Below are positions 1 to 10,866 of a DNA stretch of 64,000 bases, one piece after another. Under the pieces are notes generated by a model that saw only the letters and a list, made by a program, of their open reading frames with translations, was not told the DNA's origin and searched no databases. Origin of the DNA: Prorocentrum cordatum (lineage: Eukaryota > Sar > Dinophyceae > Prorocentrales > Prorocentraceae); the NCBI GenBank assembly GCA_963575745.1, contig CAUYUJ010000667.1, positions 46,845 through 110,844 of the forward strand, read 5' to 3'. Made by a program: the position numbers and the translations under genes. Position 1 is the first letter of the stretch. Each line of letters opens with the position of its first letter.

Positions 1-1
1 C

Positions 2-1321
2 GTGGCATCCGCTGGCGGCCAGCGCAATCCCAGTGTCTTCCGGCAGATGAGTTCCGAGGGGATCTTGAAGCAGTCCACGGACATCGGCAAAAAGTTCACG
101 AGCGCCCAGATGCAGTTCATCCGCCGCGCACTTGACCGGGAAGACGGCGCTGCTCTGTGCGAAGCCTACCCTGGCACTGGCAAATCAGCGACGGCGGCAG
201 GCATCATTGCTAACGCGGCGAGCCATTGCTCTGGCAATGCCAAGTGCGTGGCCCTCGCCCAGCAGCGTGCCATGCGCGACGAGCTGCTGTCCAACATCCG
301 ATCCGCGCTAGACGACCCGCTGGCCGCCGCCGGCGTCGGCCGACCTGCGGGCGAAGCTCCGTCAGACGACGACGGTTATCTGGATGCGCAACTGCTATCG
401 GCAGTGAGCGGGCGATTCACAGACCTGCAGATGCGCATCGAGGAACTGCGCAACGACCTGGCCGCCGTTCGCTGCAATCTGGACGAGGGCGCGCTCGAGC
501 GGAGAGAGTGGTTGGAGAAGACGGAGCTGATGCGGCACCTGTGCTTCGAGTACGACGCCCTCCAGGAGGAAGCCGCGGAGAAGCTGTTCCACGACGTGCG
601 CGTCTTCGCCATGACCACCGACGCTTTCAACAACGTCCAGAGCGGCCGCAGCTGGTTGTCCAGGATCTTCAAGCGGTTCGAGATTGCATTCGTCATCATC
701 GACGAGGTGCACCAGGCTAATTTCGGCGAAGTGTACGCCGCGTTGCAGTCAGCGCCGAGCGCGGTCGTGTACTTGGACTCCGCCCAGGAGATCCGCCACC
801 GACCTGCGACGGAGTTCCTGCGGGAGCCGAGGCCCGACAGAGCAGGTAATTACTGCGAGTGGCAGATGGCCTGCCACGGGAAGTCCCGCGTGCGTGCTTG
901 GGACCATGTTCCCGCAGACAGCGTCTTGTCCTTGCCAGTCGCGCATCGGTTCGGCCCTGCGCCTGCCAAACTCCTCAGGGCAATCTCAGCTGTCTACGGT
1001 CGGCCTGGCCGGGAAATCAAGTGCGCGATCGAATGCGCCCGAGAGAGCGGGGACTCGTCCGTGGACTTGTCGATTGCCCCGTGCACTGCGATGCGCTTCG
1101 TGTTCTACAGGGGCGCACGATGGATTCCATCGCTATCCCGCGGCGTACTCGCCGACGACGCAGAGGAGGTGGGCCAGGTTGATCGCGCAGCTCCGGGCTC
1201 GTCTGCCGCGGGGGCAACGAGGTCACGAACGTCGACGTTGCGCGCCGGAGCTTCCGACGTCATTTTCGCCCAGATGCTGTTCGAGGGCTTGTTCTTCCTG
1301 CGCGTGCTGGCGAGAGGTTGA
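2..1321 (+). CDS. SF1 helicase G1, C-terminal half (cut by window start)
   Basis: This is the C-terminal 439 residues of the helicase that is complete at 28774-31401, starting at its residue 437. It keeps the Walker A loop PGTGKS, the Walker B motif VIIDEVHQ, the motif III-like LDSAQE and the motif IV-like AHRFG. Several residues differ from the other two copies (EGILK here, EEILK there), which places it in the older part of the array. The visible part has no frameshift. Helicase function is inferred from motifs; motifs V and VI of SF1 are not recognisable in the last 120 residues. Confidence 0.8.
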   Translation: MASAGGQRNPSVFRQMSSEGILKQSTDIGKKFTSAQMQFIRRALDREDGAALCEAYPGTGKSATAAGIIANAASHCSGNAKCVALAQQRAMRDELLSNIRSALDDPLAAAGVGRPAGEAPSDDDGYLDAQLLSAVSGRFTDLQMRIEELRNDLAAVRCNLDEGALERREWLEKTELMRHLCFEYDALQEEAAEKLFHDVRVFAMTTDAFNNVQSGRSWLSRIFKRFEIAFVIIDEVHQANFGEVYAALQSAPSAVVYLDSAQEIRHRPATEFLREPRPDRAGNYCEWQMACHGKSRVRAWDHVPADSVLSLPVAHRFGPAPAKLLRAISAVYGRPGREIKCAIECARESGDSSVDLSIAPCTAMRFVFYRGARWIPSLSRGVLADDAEEVGQVDRAAPGSSAAGATRSRTSTLRAGASDVIFAQMLFEGLFFLRVLARG

Positions 1322-1407
1322 GGGGGTGCCGAAGCTTTCGCGCGCTCAGACCCCTCCCCTCCGTCCCGTTCTCCCATCCTGCAACGACGCATAGAACTCC
1401 ACCGCGC

Positions 1408-1451
1408 ATTTTTCCCCTGGAGCTGCGTTCGCGCCGCTCGGGGGAGAAAAT
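1408..1451 (+). other. 3' hairpin downstream of G1 (copy A)
   Basis: An arm ATTTTTCCCC (1408-1417) can pair with GGGGAGAAAA at 1441-1450, and an inner stem GAGC/GCTC plus GCG/CGC closes a TTCG loop at 1428-1431. It lies about 90 bases after the G1 stop and before G2. Related hairpins lie at 19470-19510 after G11 and 21927-21972 between G10 and G12. A role in mRNA 3'-end formation or stability is inference only. Confidence 0.5.
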
Positions 1452-1559
1452 CTGCGTCGCCGAGAGCGGGGAGAAGGGGGTCTGTCGAAGCTGCGCCCGT
1501 TGTCGAATGCTTTGGGACCACTGTCAGGCGAGGTGAGCAAGCGCGTTGGCGGGCCGCGC

Positions 1560-3180
1560 ATGTCGCTGGAGTCGACCACGAAGGCGGTTTTGACCATGAT
1601 CCTTGCGAACGACGTGGGCGTCAATTTCGCCACGTTGGTGCGAGGTGCTCTGGAGGACGAGGAAGTGCGGGCGGCGTTCGGTCTACCGGACTTCGTGGCT
1701 GATGCCCCCAAGCTCTGGCGCGTGATGACGCCCGAGGCCGCCATGGGCTCCGACGGCCTCCTCGCGCAGACCACGCTGTTTCCCAGGGACCTCTCCGCGC
1801 GTGACCTGCAGGGCCACGCGAAGGGGCCCAACCGACGCAACGTGGCCTTCTCCAGGTGCATTCTTTTCGCTTCGTCGCACGAGTGCGAGGAGTGCTTCGA
1901 CGACCGCGACGCGGCCCCGCACTGGCGGAGGCACCAGGCTTACACCTCGGATGCAGGCGGCGACTTGGACATCGAAAAGATCGACTGCCGCGGGCCCGGC
2001 GCGGAGAAGCCTGCGCGGCCGGAGTGGTTCACGTCGCCCGGCGGCGCTGCGGGGGCAAGTCAGATGTTCCGCGCCGTCACGACCTTCCTGTCCCCCATCC
2101 CGCGCGTGGTCGCGAACCTCCGCAATCGGGCGGCACGCGCGCAGGTGCGCCCGCTGACGGCGCAACCCATATCCATTGCGCAGGCGGTCGGAGACGCCTG
2201 CGAGTGGATGATGGACAGAGGAGCCCTGCCGACGGCCGCTCGTGAGCAAACTTCGCAGGCGATGCCTCTCCAGACTTCCTCGTGGGTGAGCCAGCCCGAC
2301 ATGTACGGTCTCGCGTCGGACCCGACCGCGCTGCACGCAGTTCGAAGCCAACTACTCAAGCACTTGGGGGTCGTGGTTCAGAACGGCCGAGCTGCGATTA
2401 CGGCCATGTACTTGGACGCCGCTCGAGCGCGGGACGACGAAGCGGCTCCTCGCAGTGCGACAGTGGAGCGCGCGATGGCCGCAGGGCGGGTGATTGCGTT
2501 GCATGCGGTCCAGCTCTTCCCCGACGCTTTCGCGGCAGAGTTTCCCTTGCGGGCGACGCTCGTGCCCAGGAAGAGGCTGCGCCTGGGCGGCGCTGTGCTG
2601 CGAGAGAGCTGGGAGGCTCGCGCTGCTTTGGCATTGGCGTTGGAGCGCCCTGGTGGTGGCGACCCGAGGATGCTCATGTACCAGTTCCTGGGGGATAACA
2701 AAAAGGGCAACCGGGCATCGGCGGACCCGCCCAACACGTTCCCCTTGCACTTCCGCGACATGCCGATCAACGTAGCTCAGGCTCTGGCTGCGACATTACT
2801 TTTTTTCACTGGCGCAGAGATCTCGGGGGAGATGGTGGTCGTTCGCCCGCGAGCCGCGAGCACCGACGCCTGAGCACCGTAAGGAGGCCGCGGACGTGAG
2901 TCGGGATATCATATACGCAGTGAATTCAATGTCTGGAATTCTTCGCAGGAGGCACGGGCCCCCGGCCGACGTGCATTTGCCGCGCGCACCCAACTCAGCT
3001 GGCGCCGATGCCGCGCGAAAGTGCGTGGAGGAGGCGTTCAATTGCATCCTCTGCTCGAACACAGGCGTGCTGGAATATTTTTCGAGCCTGGGCGGCAAGA
3101 TCCGGGAATTTTGTATGCTCTGCGAGACGTGCAACCTGTGCAGTGGCAGCGGCTGCTGGCCCGACGATGCGACGCCGTGA
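1560..3180 (+). pseudogene. G2, RING-like protein, frame-broken copy
   Basis: This is the copy A version of the intact 543-residue gene at 31640-33271. Two lesions are visible. A 7-base tandem duplication (CCGCGAG, about 2848-2861) shifts the frame and gives a stop at 2873. In the restored frame the codon for the seventh conserved cysteine is TGA instead of TGC (3178-3180), so the final CPAC pair would be lost as well. The remaining coding stretch is otherwise close to copies B and C. Copy A can therefore make only a protein without the cysteine-rich end. The start was set at the first in-frame ATG, in the context of residues MSLEST. Confidence 0.8.
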
Positions 3181-4572
3181 CCTGCGTGCGCAGTCTAGAG
3201 GTTGCCCGAGTCTGCCGATGCCCTCGCTTCTCCGTCGTTTCCGAACCTTGACCCCAGCTCCGCCCTCCCCGCTCGTGAAATGCGCGGGGGCGCAGGGGCG
3301 CCTTGTACAGGGTGTTGCTCGTTTATAGATACCCCTGTATATAGCATGCGCTGTCCGGAACTTGCCTTGCATGCGGCTACCTACTGAGTGATGATAAACG
3401 ACCCCATTGCATAGGGCCACATCTGCTGCGTCATAAGCCATACGACCACATCACAGGCATGCCAGATATCCAGGTTTATCTAGCAACAACTTTTCCCAAA
3501 CACAGAATACGCACGACAATTGTGCCAGATAACACATATGCGAAATAACAGATTTGCCAAATGGCAGATTTGCCAGATAACGGATAGCAGGTTTGCACGT
3601 TTGCAAGATGATAGACTTGCCCGACGACGGCACTGCCAGACTGGCCCGTCGGGAACGCAGACGCGCACGCTGAAAAGTATCACGCTGCGCGTGGTACTTT
3701 TCTTTGGAGGTTGTAGAACGGCATGTATGCGCATCATCCCCCGCCCTCCACCTCCTTGATCTCCTGGCCCCTGATCTCGGCGCGCGCATCTCGTGGAACG
3801 TCATCTACAGGAGACATCACACACAAAGAATGTCTTAGACAAGGGCGATTATATACAGGAACTTTGCCGCCTTCGACGGCCGACTCGCCGCGTCGCCCCG
3901 GGCGACGCCTTCTCCGGGTTATTGGTCCGCTAAAGGGTTTGCTCGGTAACGGTGATAGGTTGCCGCGATGCCATCTGCAGTCAGTCGTCATTCATTGCGT
4001 TCGTCGGTTCCGGATGCCGCTGCGATCTCAGCATCAGTCGGTTGCAGCTCGCCGCGCCCCGCCGCCGCCCGCCGCTCCGCCCCCCGCGACATGGCGGCGC
4101 CCACCCCGCTCTTTCTGGAAGCGGAGACTCGTTCGCCAGTGACGCGGATTGCAAACTATCGCAGGGGGGCAAGGTTTTAGAAAATGCTTTCGGATCCCGG
4201 ATCCCCAAGCCTCCGCGGGTTTCGACACTCCCTCGTTCCGTGGGTTTCCGGGGCTTCTGGCCTGGTCCGAGCAGGCAACTAACGGCGGAACTTGCGGTCG
4301 TATCGACAAGCCTCGCCAGGAATAATCAACGCATTGTTTTCGAAGGTTTCGAGACTTATAGGGTCAACGCCATTCTAGTAATGAAGAACCATATGATTCG
4401 GACGCGGGCATGCCTAAAATCAGTCACCTCTCTATCAAAATTTAAGAATGCGCTTTCTGACAAGTGCCCGAATTCATCACGGACGTGAAATACCCTTGTT
4501 GTGTCTGAATATCCCTGGCGAGGCTTGTAGCAGGGTGGGGAGGTGGGGGGCTTCGCGCTCAGGCGAAATTCA
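3181..4572. other. Intergenic stretch, copy A, no gene seen
   Basis: No convincing coding region. At 3268-3293 a CCCCGC/GCGGGG stem follows G2. Between about 3460 and 3612 a loose repeat of TGCCAGATA and TTTGCCAAAT words occurs. The rest is mixed-composition DNA that includes the foldback listed at 4306-4528. A 178-codon open frame at 3952-4488 has no recognisable domain and was not accepted. Confidence 0.6.
4306..4528. repeat. Foldback with 15-bp perfect inverted ends
   Basis: The 15-base word ACAAGCCTCGCCAGG (4306-4320) recurs as its exact reverse complement at 4514-4528, enclosing 193 bases. The same pair is present in copies B (34378-34600) and C (54830-55052). No target-site duplication is obvious at the edges, so a MITE origin is possible but unproven. 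Confidence 0.6.
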
Positions 4573-4794
4573 ATGGGCGTATCGAGTGGCTTGATTCGCG
4601 GCGACGATTTCTTTTCGAACGACGATTGCGATCCGCGGAGCTTAGTATCCCCCGATCAGGTTTCGTGGCTCGAGGCGGACCGGGAGGGCGGTTGGCGCTG
4701 CAAGTTGTGCAACGCCAACAAGCGCCCGTACGTGCAGGACCCGCGACACCGCGGTTGCGGCTGTTGGGCATCCGCCGCGGGCACAACTTGTTAA
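4573..4794 (+). CDS. Small zinc-ribbon-like ORF, open in copy A
   Basis: A 73-residue ORF from an ATG (MGVSSG) to TGA. It has an acidic stretch (FFSNDDCDP), then WRCKLCNANKR with a CxxC pair, and a later CGC, suggesting a small zinc-binding fold. In copies B and C the lysine codon just after the CxxC is a TAG stop, so only copy A is open. It could be one exon of a longer gene. No shared leader hairpin precedes it. Function unknown. Confidence 0.4.
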   Translation: MGVSSGLIRGDDFFSNDDCDPRSLVSPDQVSWLEADREGGWRCKLCNANKRPYVQDPRHRGCGCWASAAGTTC

Positions 4795-5138
4795 AAAATG
4801 TCAAGGGACAAGCCGATGGACTCCATTTAGTCTGATCTCCGATTGTGAGGAGCGGCCCTGGAGCCCAGAAAACTCCGCGGGGCGAGCCGATGAGGATCGG
4901 AAAATAGAGGAGGGGCTTCTGGCTTCGGTAGGGCGGCCCCGAAACTTTCAATGAGCATTGAAGATTCCGTCTAGGACAAGGTGAACGACGACCACATCCT
5001 CGGGGATCGCCACTCGTGGCACGGTGATCCCAGGAGCCAGGGAACGACAAGAGCGCATCATGTAAACCCTCTCTTGCATCCTCAAGGGGGGCCAGGGAAC
5101 GACAAGAGCGCATCATGTAAACCCATCCCAGGAGCCAG

Positions 5139-5194
<56 letters not shown>

Positions 5195-5366
5195 CACCCT
5201 CAAGGGGATTGGGGTTTCGCGTGGGAACCGCCAAGTAAGCCTCGTGGAAAACGGATCAATCAAAACTCACGCAGGGAGCATGGCATTGAGAATACATGCC
5301 CCCCCCTCTGCATTAAAAAACACAATTTACATGGACATCGTGGTTTTTGCTGTCCTGAGTCATCAG
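4795..5366. other. Intergenic stretch, copy A, with direct repeat and CT tract
   Basis: No gene is seen. The segment GCCAGGGAACGACAAG plus the following bases, about 34 in all, occurs twice (5036-5069 and 5091-5124) as a direct repeat. A pure CT dinucleotide tract of about 50 bases lies at 5142-5192. It is 16 bases shorter in copies B and C. Confidence 0.7.
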
Positions 5367-5766
5367 GAACGGCTTCTGCGTCCCGTGGGTCCACAATCCG
5401 GATCACTTCTCCGAGCGGGTCAGAGGCGCAGCGGCGCCGCCCCCCGAGCCGCGCGCCTTGCCCTTCCCGTGGGGCGCCTGGGGCGCGGCGGCGCCCCCGG
5501 CGGCGCCGCTCAGGGCCCCGCCAGAGGCTGCGCCGCCGGCGCTCGCGTGGGCAGCCCCCGATGCCGCGGAGGACGTCGGCGACGAGCTGAACACGCCCGG
5601 CGCCGCCGCGAGCGGCGGCGCCGGCAGCGGCAGCGTGGGGGCGGGCGGTGGCAGCGAGGCGAGCGGCCTGCAGTCCAGGGTAGAGGCCCTGGAAGCCGAA
5701 GTCCGCGACCTGAGGCGCGAGTTGGCCGACGTGCGCGCTCTCTTCGCGGCGGCGCAGCTGTCGTAG
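5367..5766 (+). CDS. Exon-like ORF, Pro/Ala-rich with C-terminal coiled coil
   Basis: The frame opens after a TGA and a possible AG acceptor (TCATCAG, ending 5366) and runs to TAG at 5764-5766. It reads through FCVPWVHNPDHFSER, a long Pro/Ala/Gly-rich segment, then a heptad-patterned end (LQSRVEALEAEVRDL and on) typical of a short coiled coil. There is no ATG in the frame, so it is best read as a terminal exon whose upstream part is not identified. The ORF is intact in all three copies (35423-35822, 55875-56274). It could be a structural or oligomerising protein; function unknown. Confidence 0.45.
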
Positions 5767-7002
5767 GCGCGCGGCTCCGTCGAGCGCCCTGGGGCGGAGA
5801 GCCTCGCTTGGCCGCGCCCCGCCGGCCGCCAGCCCTATTGTGGCGCTATCGGCCACGCGTCTGGGACACCAACTCGCGCAGCTCGCGCAACTCACGCGCA
5901 GCGTCCGCAGCCCTTTTTAGAACCCCATAGGCGACCGCGCTTTGCGGAGGAGTTCGTCTTCTTCCGCATCGCATTCGGCGCATTCATGTTTCTGCCAGCG
6001 GAAGTACACTTGAAAACGAGTCCGCGCTCGCCATGGGGAACCGCCTCGCGCCGCGAAGTGCGCTGGCCAGCGAGGGCGCGGATGCTTTTTTTCTCGACTT
6101 TGGAGGGGGGGCCCGCGTAACAAGTTCCATTTGGTGCCAGCGGGACAGAAACAACATGTGTGTTCGAGCTCTTCGATTTCCAGCACCACGGCGAAGTCAA
6201 GTAGACCGCGTCGGGTGCTCCCGTAGAGCATCATGAGAACCTCGATGAGGCCACGAGGCGCAATGTCGCGTCGGCGAGCTCGGGCCCTAGAGGGCCCCAA
6301 TAGGGCCCGCATTAGTGGTGGGAAACGCGGCGGCGCTTTCCCTGAATAGCTTGGGATTCCTGGAGCTTTCCTGGAACTTTCCTTGGAACCCTCTGGAGGT
6401 CCTCTTGGAACCATATTCGGGGCCTCTTGGGGCCTGTGAAAAGCTTCTTGCATTCCCTTTTGGAGCCCCCTAGTGGCTCTCTCGGAACCGAAAAGAGTTC
6501 CAAGATACCCCCGGAGAGCTTTCGCAGGCCCCAAGAGATGCCAAGAGAGCCCCAGGATGCCCGAATCATTCTGGGAAGGCGGGGCCGGGCTTTCCCAGAA
6601 TAATATTGGCTCTTTTGAAGCCCGCCCGAGGCTCTCCGCCGACCCTCTTGGGGCCCCTTTGGGCGGGTTGTCCTGAGGCCGCATCGAAGGCACCTTTGGA
6701 CATCGCGCGGCTTTCTCGGGCCGTCGTGGGCCTATGTTGGAGGCGCCTGGGGCCGTCTTGAGCCGACGGAAGCTCGAAAATACAAAAATGCAAACATATT
6801 AAAAAGTCACATGAAAACAAATAATTATTGCCTCCTCGGGTTTGTGTTGTCCCTGGGCTGTTCAGTGTTCCTGAGGGACCGTCTTGGGTGTCACTTGGGC
6901 TCTCTTGAGGTTTTTGGTCCTGCTGGAGCCCTGTCCAATAATTCCAAAGAGCCCCACCTGGAACTTCAAAAGCTAGTCCGGGGGCTCTGACAGGCCTCCG
7001 CG
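5767..7002. repeat. Degenerate short-repeat region, copy A
   Basis: Non-coding and made largely of a degenerate word close to CTCTTGGAGCC or TTGGGGCC on both strands. It holds two hairpins of the GGGAAAGC family, at 6320-6342 and 6568-6601. The second has 13-bp arms ATTCTGGGAAGGC and its complement with one wobble. No gene is seen. Confidence 0.6.
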
Positions 7003-7210
7003 CACACCTATCGCAAACGCTGCTTTGCGATAGGTGTGCCCGGGGGGCATCCCGTGGCATTTTAGAGCTCCATTGGGGCCCTGCGAGAGCCTCCTGAGGG
7101 CTCTCCGGCGGTTGTCTTGGGCCCCAGAAGAGCCTTTTAAACCCAACCGGGGGGGGGGTGACGGGCCCCCGCGCGCACCTATCGCAAACGCTGTTTTGCG
7201 ATAGGTGTGC
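7003..7210. repeat. Two ACCTATCGCAAA hairpins, copy A
   Basis: Hairpins at 7003-7038 and 7173-7210 have arms CACACCTATCGCAAA and TTTGCGATAGGTGTG around a six-base loop (CGCTGC or CGCTGT). They are separated by about 135 bases of a shared flank, so the repeating module is roughly 170 bp. The same hairpin recurs at 8467, 10514, 13177 and, in reverse orientation, at 27503 and 27668. Confidence 0.85.
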
Positions 7211-7363
7211 CCGGGGGGCACTCCGTGGCCGCCGCGGGGCCGTCTTGGGGCGTTCTGAGGTCCTCTTAAGCCCTTTGGATCCTTCCAGGGGCCTATCCTA
7301 TGCCATGCTGTGCCGTGCCCCATGGGTCCCAGAACGCCCCCGTCTTTGCCAAACTGTGGACGA

Positions 7364-7364
<1 letters not shown>

Positions 7365-7424
<60 letters not shown>
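7365..7424. repeat. GAC trinucleotide tract, copy A
   Basis: About 20 uninterrupted GAC units. Shorter versions lie at 37419-37463 and 57871-57915. Open frames here (poly-Asp, poly-Thr, poly-Val) are by-products of the repeat. Confidence 0.95.
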
Positions 7425-7426
<2 letters not shown>

Positions 7427-7549
7427 CGATGAGCACGGGTCGTGGGCGAGCGTTGGCGGGTTGCGGGTCGCTGGTCGGAATGGCGCCATCGCCGTCGCGC
7501 TGGCCGCAGGGGTCGTTTGAACCTCCCTCCCCTCCCACCTCTCCCTCGC

Positions 7550-8431
7550 ATGTAGATGTAGATGTAGATGTAGATGTAGATGTAGATGTAGATGTAGATG
7601 TAGATGTAGATGTAGAGGTAGAGGTAGAGGTAGAGGTAGAGGTAGAGGTAGAGGTAGAGGTAGAGGTAGAGGTAGAGGTAGAGGTAGAGGTAGAGGTAGA
7701 GGTAGATGTAGATGTAGATGTAGATGTAGATGTAGATGTAGATATGTAGATGTAGATGTAGATGTAGACGTAGATGTAGATGTAGATGTAGATGTAGATG
7801 TAGATGTAGATGTATATGTAGATGTAGATGTAGATGTAGATGTAGCTGTAGCTGTAGCTGTAGCTGTAGCTGTAGCTGTAGCTGTAGCTGTAGATGTAGA
7901 TGTAGATGTAGATGTAGATGTAGATGTAGATGTAGATGTAGATGTAGATGTAGATGTAGATGTAGATGTAGATGTAGATGTAGTAGATGTAGATGTAGAT
8001 GTAGATGTAGATGTAGATGTAGATGTAGATGTAGAGATGTAGATGTAGATGTAGATGTAGATGTAGATGTAGATGTAGATGTAGATGTAGATGTAGATGT
8101 AGATGTAGATGTAGATGTAGATGTAGATGTAGATGTAGATGTAGATGTAGATGTAGCTGTAGCTGTAGCTGTAGCTGTAGCTGTAGATGTAGATGTAGAT
8201 GTAGATGTAGATGTAGATGTAGATGTAGATGTAGCTGTAGCTGTAGCTGTAGCTGTAACTGTAGCTGTAGCTGTAGCTGTAGCTGTAGCTGTAGCTGTAG
8301 CTGTAGCTGTAGATGTAGATGTAGATGTATGTAGATGTAGATGTAGATGTAGATGTAGATGTAGATGTAGATGTAGATGTAGATGTAGATGTAGATGTAG
8401 ATGTAGATGTATATGTAGATGTAGATGTAGA
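7550..8431. repeat. GATGTA-type hexanucleotide tract, copy A
   Basis: About 880 bases of GATGTA units with blocks of GAGGTA and GCTGTA variants and a few phase slips. The tract is shorter and differently arranged in copies B (37589-38321) and C (58041-58701). In those copies its right end is the left breakpoint of the 9.4-kb deletion. Confidence 0.95.
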
Positions 8432-8466
8432 CCTATCTGGCCCGAGGGGGGTTATCTGGCCCCCGC

Positions 8467-8504
8467 GCACACCTATCGCAAACGCTGTTTTGCGATAGGT
8501 GTGC
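8467..8504. repeat. ACCTATCGCAAA hairpin
   Basis: Perfect 16-bp arms (GCACACCTATCGCAAA and its complement) flank the loop CGCTGT. This is the first element of the segment that is missing from copies B and C. Confidence 0.85.
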
Positions 8505-9447
8505 CTGGTGGGTATTCCGGGGCCGTCGCGGGGCCGTCTTGAGCCGGTCTGAGGTCCTCTTGGGCGCTCTGGGATCCCTCCGGACGCCCCTTAGGGCCAG
8601 CGTCAGGCCATTTGGGGTTCGTCCTGGGCTTCCTAGGAGCCCTCTTGAGCTGTTTTGGGCCGTCTCGAAGGCTTCTTGGGTTATCTTGAAGCTTTCTTGG
8701 GCCGTTGTGGGCCGTCTTGAGCCGACGGAAGCTCGAAAAGACAACAATAAAAAACGCCATTCAAAACATAGAAATCACTGCTTCTGGTCTCTTTGAGTTT
8801 TGCTGGAGGCTCCCTTGGAGCCCTGTTGGGCGGTGTTGAAGCCTCCTGGGCGGTCCTGAGGCCATCCTGGGCTATCATGGAGCCATCTTGGGTCGTTTTG
8901 GAGGCATCTTGAGCCGTCTTGGCGCCTTTGACAGCCTCCCAGGTCCGTCTTGGAAGCCATCTTGGGCATGTTGGACTCGAGATCTGTGGTGCTCTGAGGC
9001 TGTTGCGGTGATCACCAGCCTTGTAGCGCCCACGGGCCCTTCGGTAAGCTGAAAGGCATCCCATAGGGACCCACCTTTATTTTCACACTCTCCATATTTT
9101 GTCTCAAGCCGCATTCCACTTGGTGCGTGTCCACTTGGCACGCGTGCCGCTTGGTGCACCTTCCGGTTGTCTCTGTTCCACCCGCCTGGCGCCCGTCGCG
9201 TCCATAGTGGCAAAGTTGACGTGGGCCGAGCGTTCGCTCACCTTGAAACGCAAGGTCGGCGTCGTCAAGCAAGGCCCCGTCCCGAGACAGCTCAACCAGG
9301 TGGACAGGAACGCATGGAATCAAAACTCCACGCAAACCAGAGATATGTTGGTGGCGTGATGTTGGGTTCTGTTGCTATGGTTTACCAGAAACCGAACTAT
9401 AGACATAAGCCGCCCCCAATTGTTGGTTTGTTTTTGTTTTTCTTAAG
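8505..9447. repeat. Degenerate short repeats and possible intron, copy A only
   Basis: Non-coding CTTGGGCCGTC-like degenerate repeats run to about 9000. A stretch with repeated CACTTGGTGC words follows at about 9117-9160. The end, about 9420-9447, is a strong pyrimidine-rich tract finishing in TTAAG, which looks like a splice acceptor for the next ORF. Confidence 0.5.
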
Positions 9448-10132
9448 GACTCGGTATGGCCACCTCCAGCTGGCCATCGAGAGCTCCGCTGACGATGCGC
9501 GTGCTTTCCTGGCTGCGCGGTTCGCGGACGAGCCGCAGGTCGGACCGCAGCAACTCGCGGCCCAGCTGGTCTACAGGCACCGGTTGGAGACCTTGTGCGC
9601 CGTGCCTGCCCATGTGAACCACTTCAAGCTGTTGCCGCACACAGACGTCAAGCAGCCAAGTGCGCAGCTGCTGGTGCGGAACCTGCAATCGCACCCGGTG
9701 CTCAAGCAGTCGCTGGCCACCACGACCGTGGTGATGCCCGCGGACCCGTTTTTCACCGCCTTGCAGACGGCGGGCGCCCAGATCGTGAACCGTGGGTTTC
9801 AGGACGCGGAGATGGCAGGCATTGTGCTTCTGATAATGATTCAGATGTTCTCCCGCCACGTCCCTTTCGTCAGGTACGCGTCTGGGATGCTCGCGCAGAA
9901 TCTGATCACGTGCGGGAGCATCATAGAAGCCCTTCTGTTAGCAGTTCCCAACGACAAGAGCTTGGTGACGGCCGGTGCCACGACCCAGGGGGGTCCGAAA
10001 ACTCGTTCGCTCACGTGCGACCTCTCCACGTTCACTGTGGGGAAAACGGTGTCGGGGACAGCAATCGCGCGATGCCGTCCAGCTTCGGTCAGAGACCTCC
10101 TCGGGGCTCCTTGGCGGCTCTTGGGATCTTAA
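9448..10132 (+). CDS. Orphan exon-like ORF 1 (copy A only)
   Basis: An open frame runs from a pyrimidine-rich AG acceptor to a stop at 10132. About the first 175 residues look like real protein, with C/G-ending codons and hydrophobic patterning (RYGHLQLAIESS, then RHRLETLCAVPAHVN, then AGIVLLIMIQMFSRH). The last ~50 residues drift in character, so a donor site is probably near 9970-10010. No domain was recognised and the frame has no sensible start. It is absent from copies B and C because of the 9.4-kb deletion. It may belong to one gene with the exon-like ORFs at 10867 and 11437. Confidence 0.4.
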
Positions 10133-10866
10133 GAAAGCATTCAGAAGCCGGCCGGGGGGCGCCCTCAGGCTCTCGCGCGCACTTATCGCAAACGCTGCTC
10201 TGCGATAGGTGTACACAGGTGGCGTCCCGCGGCTTTCTCGGGCTCTCCCGAGGTCCTGCTGGGGCCTCCACGGAATTGTCTGGAGGTTATTCTGGGGTCA
10301 GACGGGCATTCAAAAACGAATTGGCGGGGGCCTGGCCCCGCGCGCTCTCATCGCAAGCGATGCTTTGCGACAGGTTCGCCCGGGCAGCGTCCCATGGCTT
10401 TCCGGAGCTGTCCTGAGGTCCTGTCGTAGTTTTCCTCGGAGCTCCGCGGCGGTTGTTTTGGAAGTCCCAGAAGGCATTCTGTAGGCAGCCGGGGTGTCTT
10501 AACAGGCCCCCGCGCACACTTATCGCAAACGCTGTTTTGCGATAGGTGTGCCCCTGGGACATCCTGGGGCGTTCGCTTGCCTCCTCGGGGTCTCTGGCGG
10601 CCTCCTCAAGGCTCAGAAGGCGATTCAAAAGCTAGTCGGGTGACAGCGCCAAGCCCCCGCGCGCTGATCGCGAAGGTTGTTTTGCGTCAGGCGCGCTCTG
10701 CGGTCTCTTGATGCGTTCCGGAGCCTCTCCTGGGGCCCCCTCAGCGCCCTGTGGAGGCTTCCTGTGGAGCCCTGGCCAAGCCAGGTGGTCTCGACCGCCG
10801 AAAATAGTTTTCAGCCGGGCCTGCGGCGGCTTGGCCGCGGCACTGGCTTTCTTCATCCCTGCGTAG
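10133..10866. repeat. Diverged hairpin-module cluster, copy A only
   Basis: Four modules of the ACCTATCGCAAA family lie here in different states of decay. The one at 10514-10551 is nearly perfect, 10177-10214 has a few mismatches, and 10341-10380 and 10658-10692 are eroded. The spacing, about 150-170 bases, matches the 7003-7210 pair. No gene is seen. Confidence 0.6.

Noticed and set aside
3450-3650. Possible tRNA or small RNA gene near the TGCCAGATA words
   Set aside because: No cloverleaf, A/B box pair or other RNA-gene structure could be built.
3952-4488. 178-codon open frame conserved in three copies
   Set aside because: Pro/Arg-rich, no domain and no leader, and it spans the foldback. 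Conservation is no higher than in the surrounding non-coding DNA.
7298-8470. Long minus-strand and plus-strand frames in the hexanucleotide and GAC tracts
   Set aside because: They are low-complexity read-outs of the microsatellite in all frames (for example Val-Asp, Tyr-Ile, Thr-Ser repeats) and change with every phase slip.
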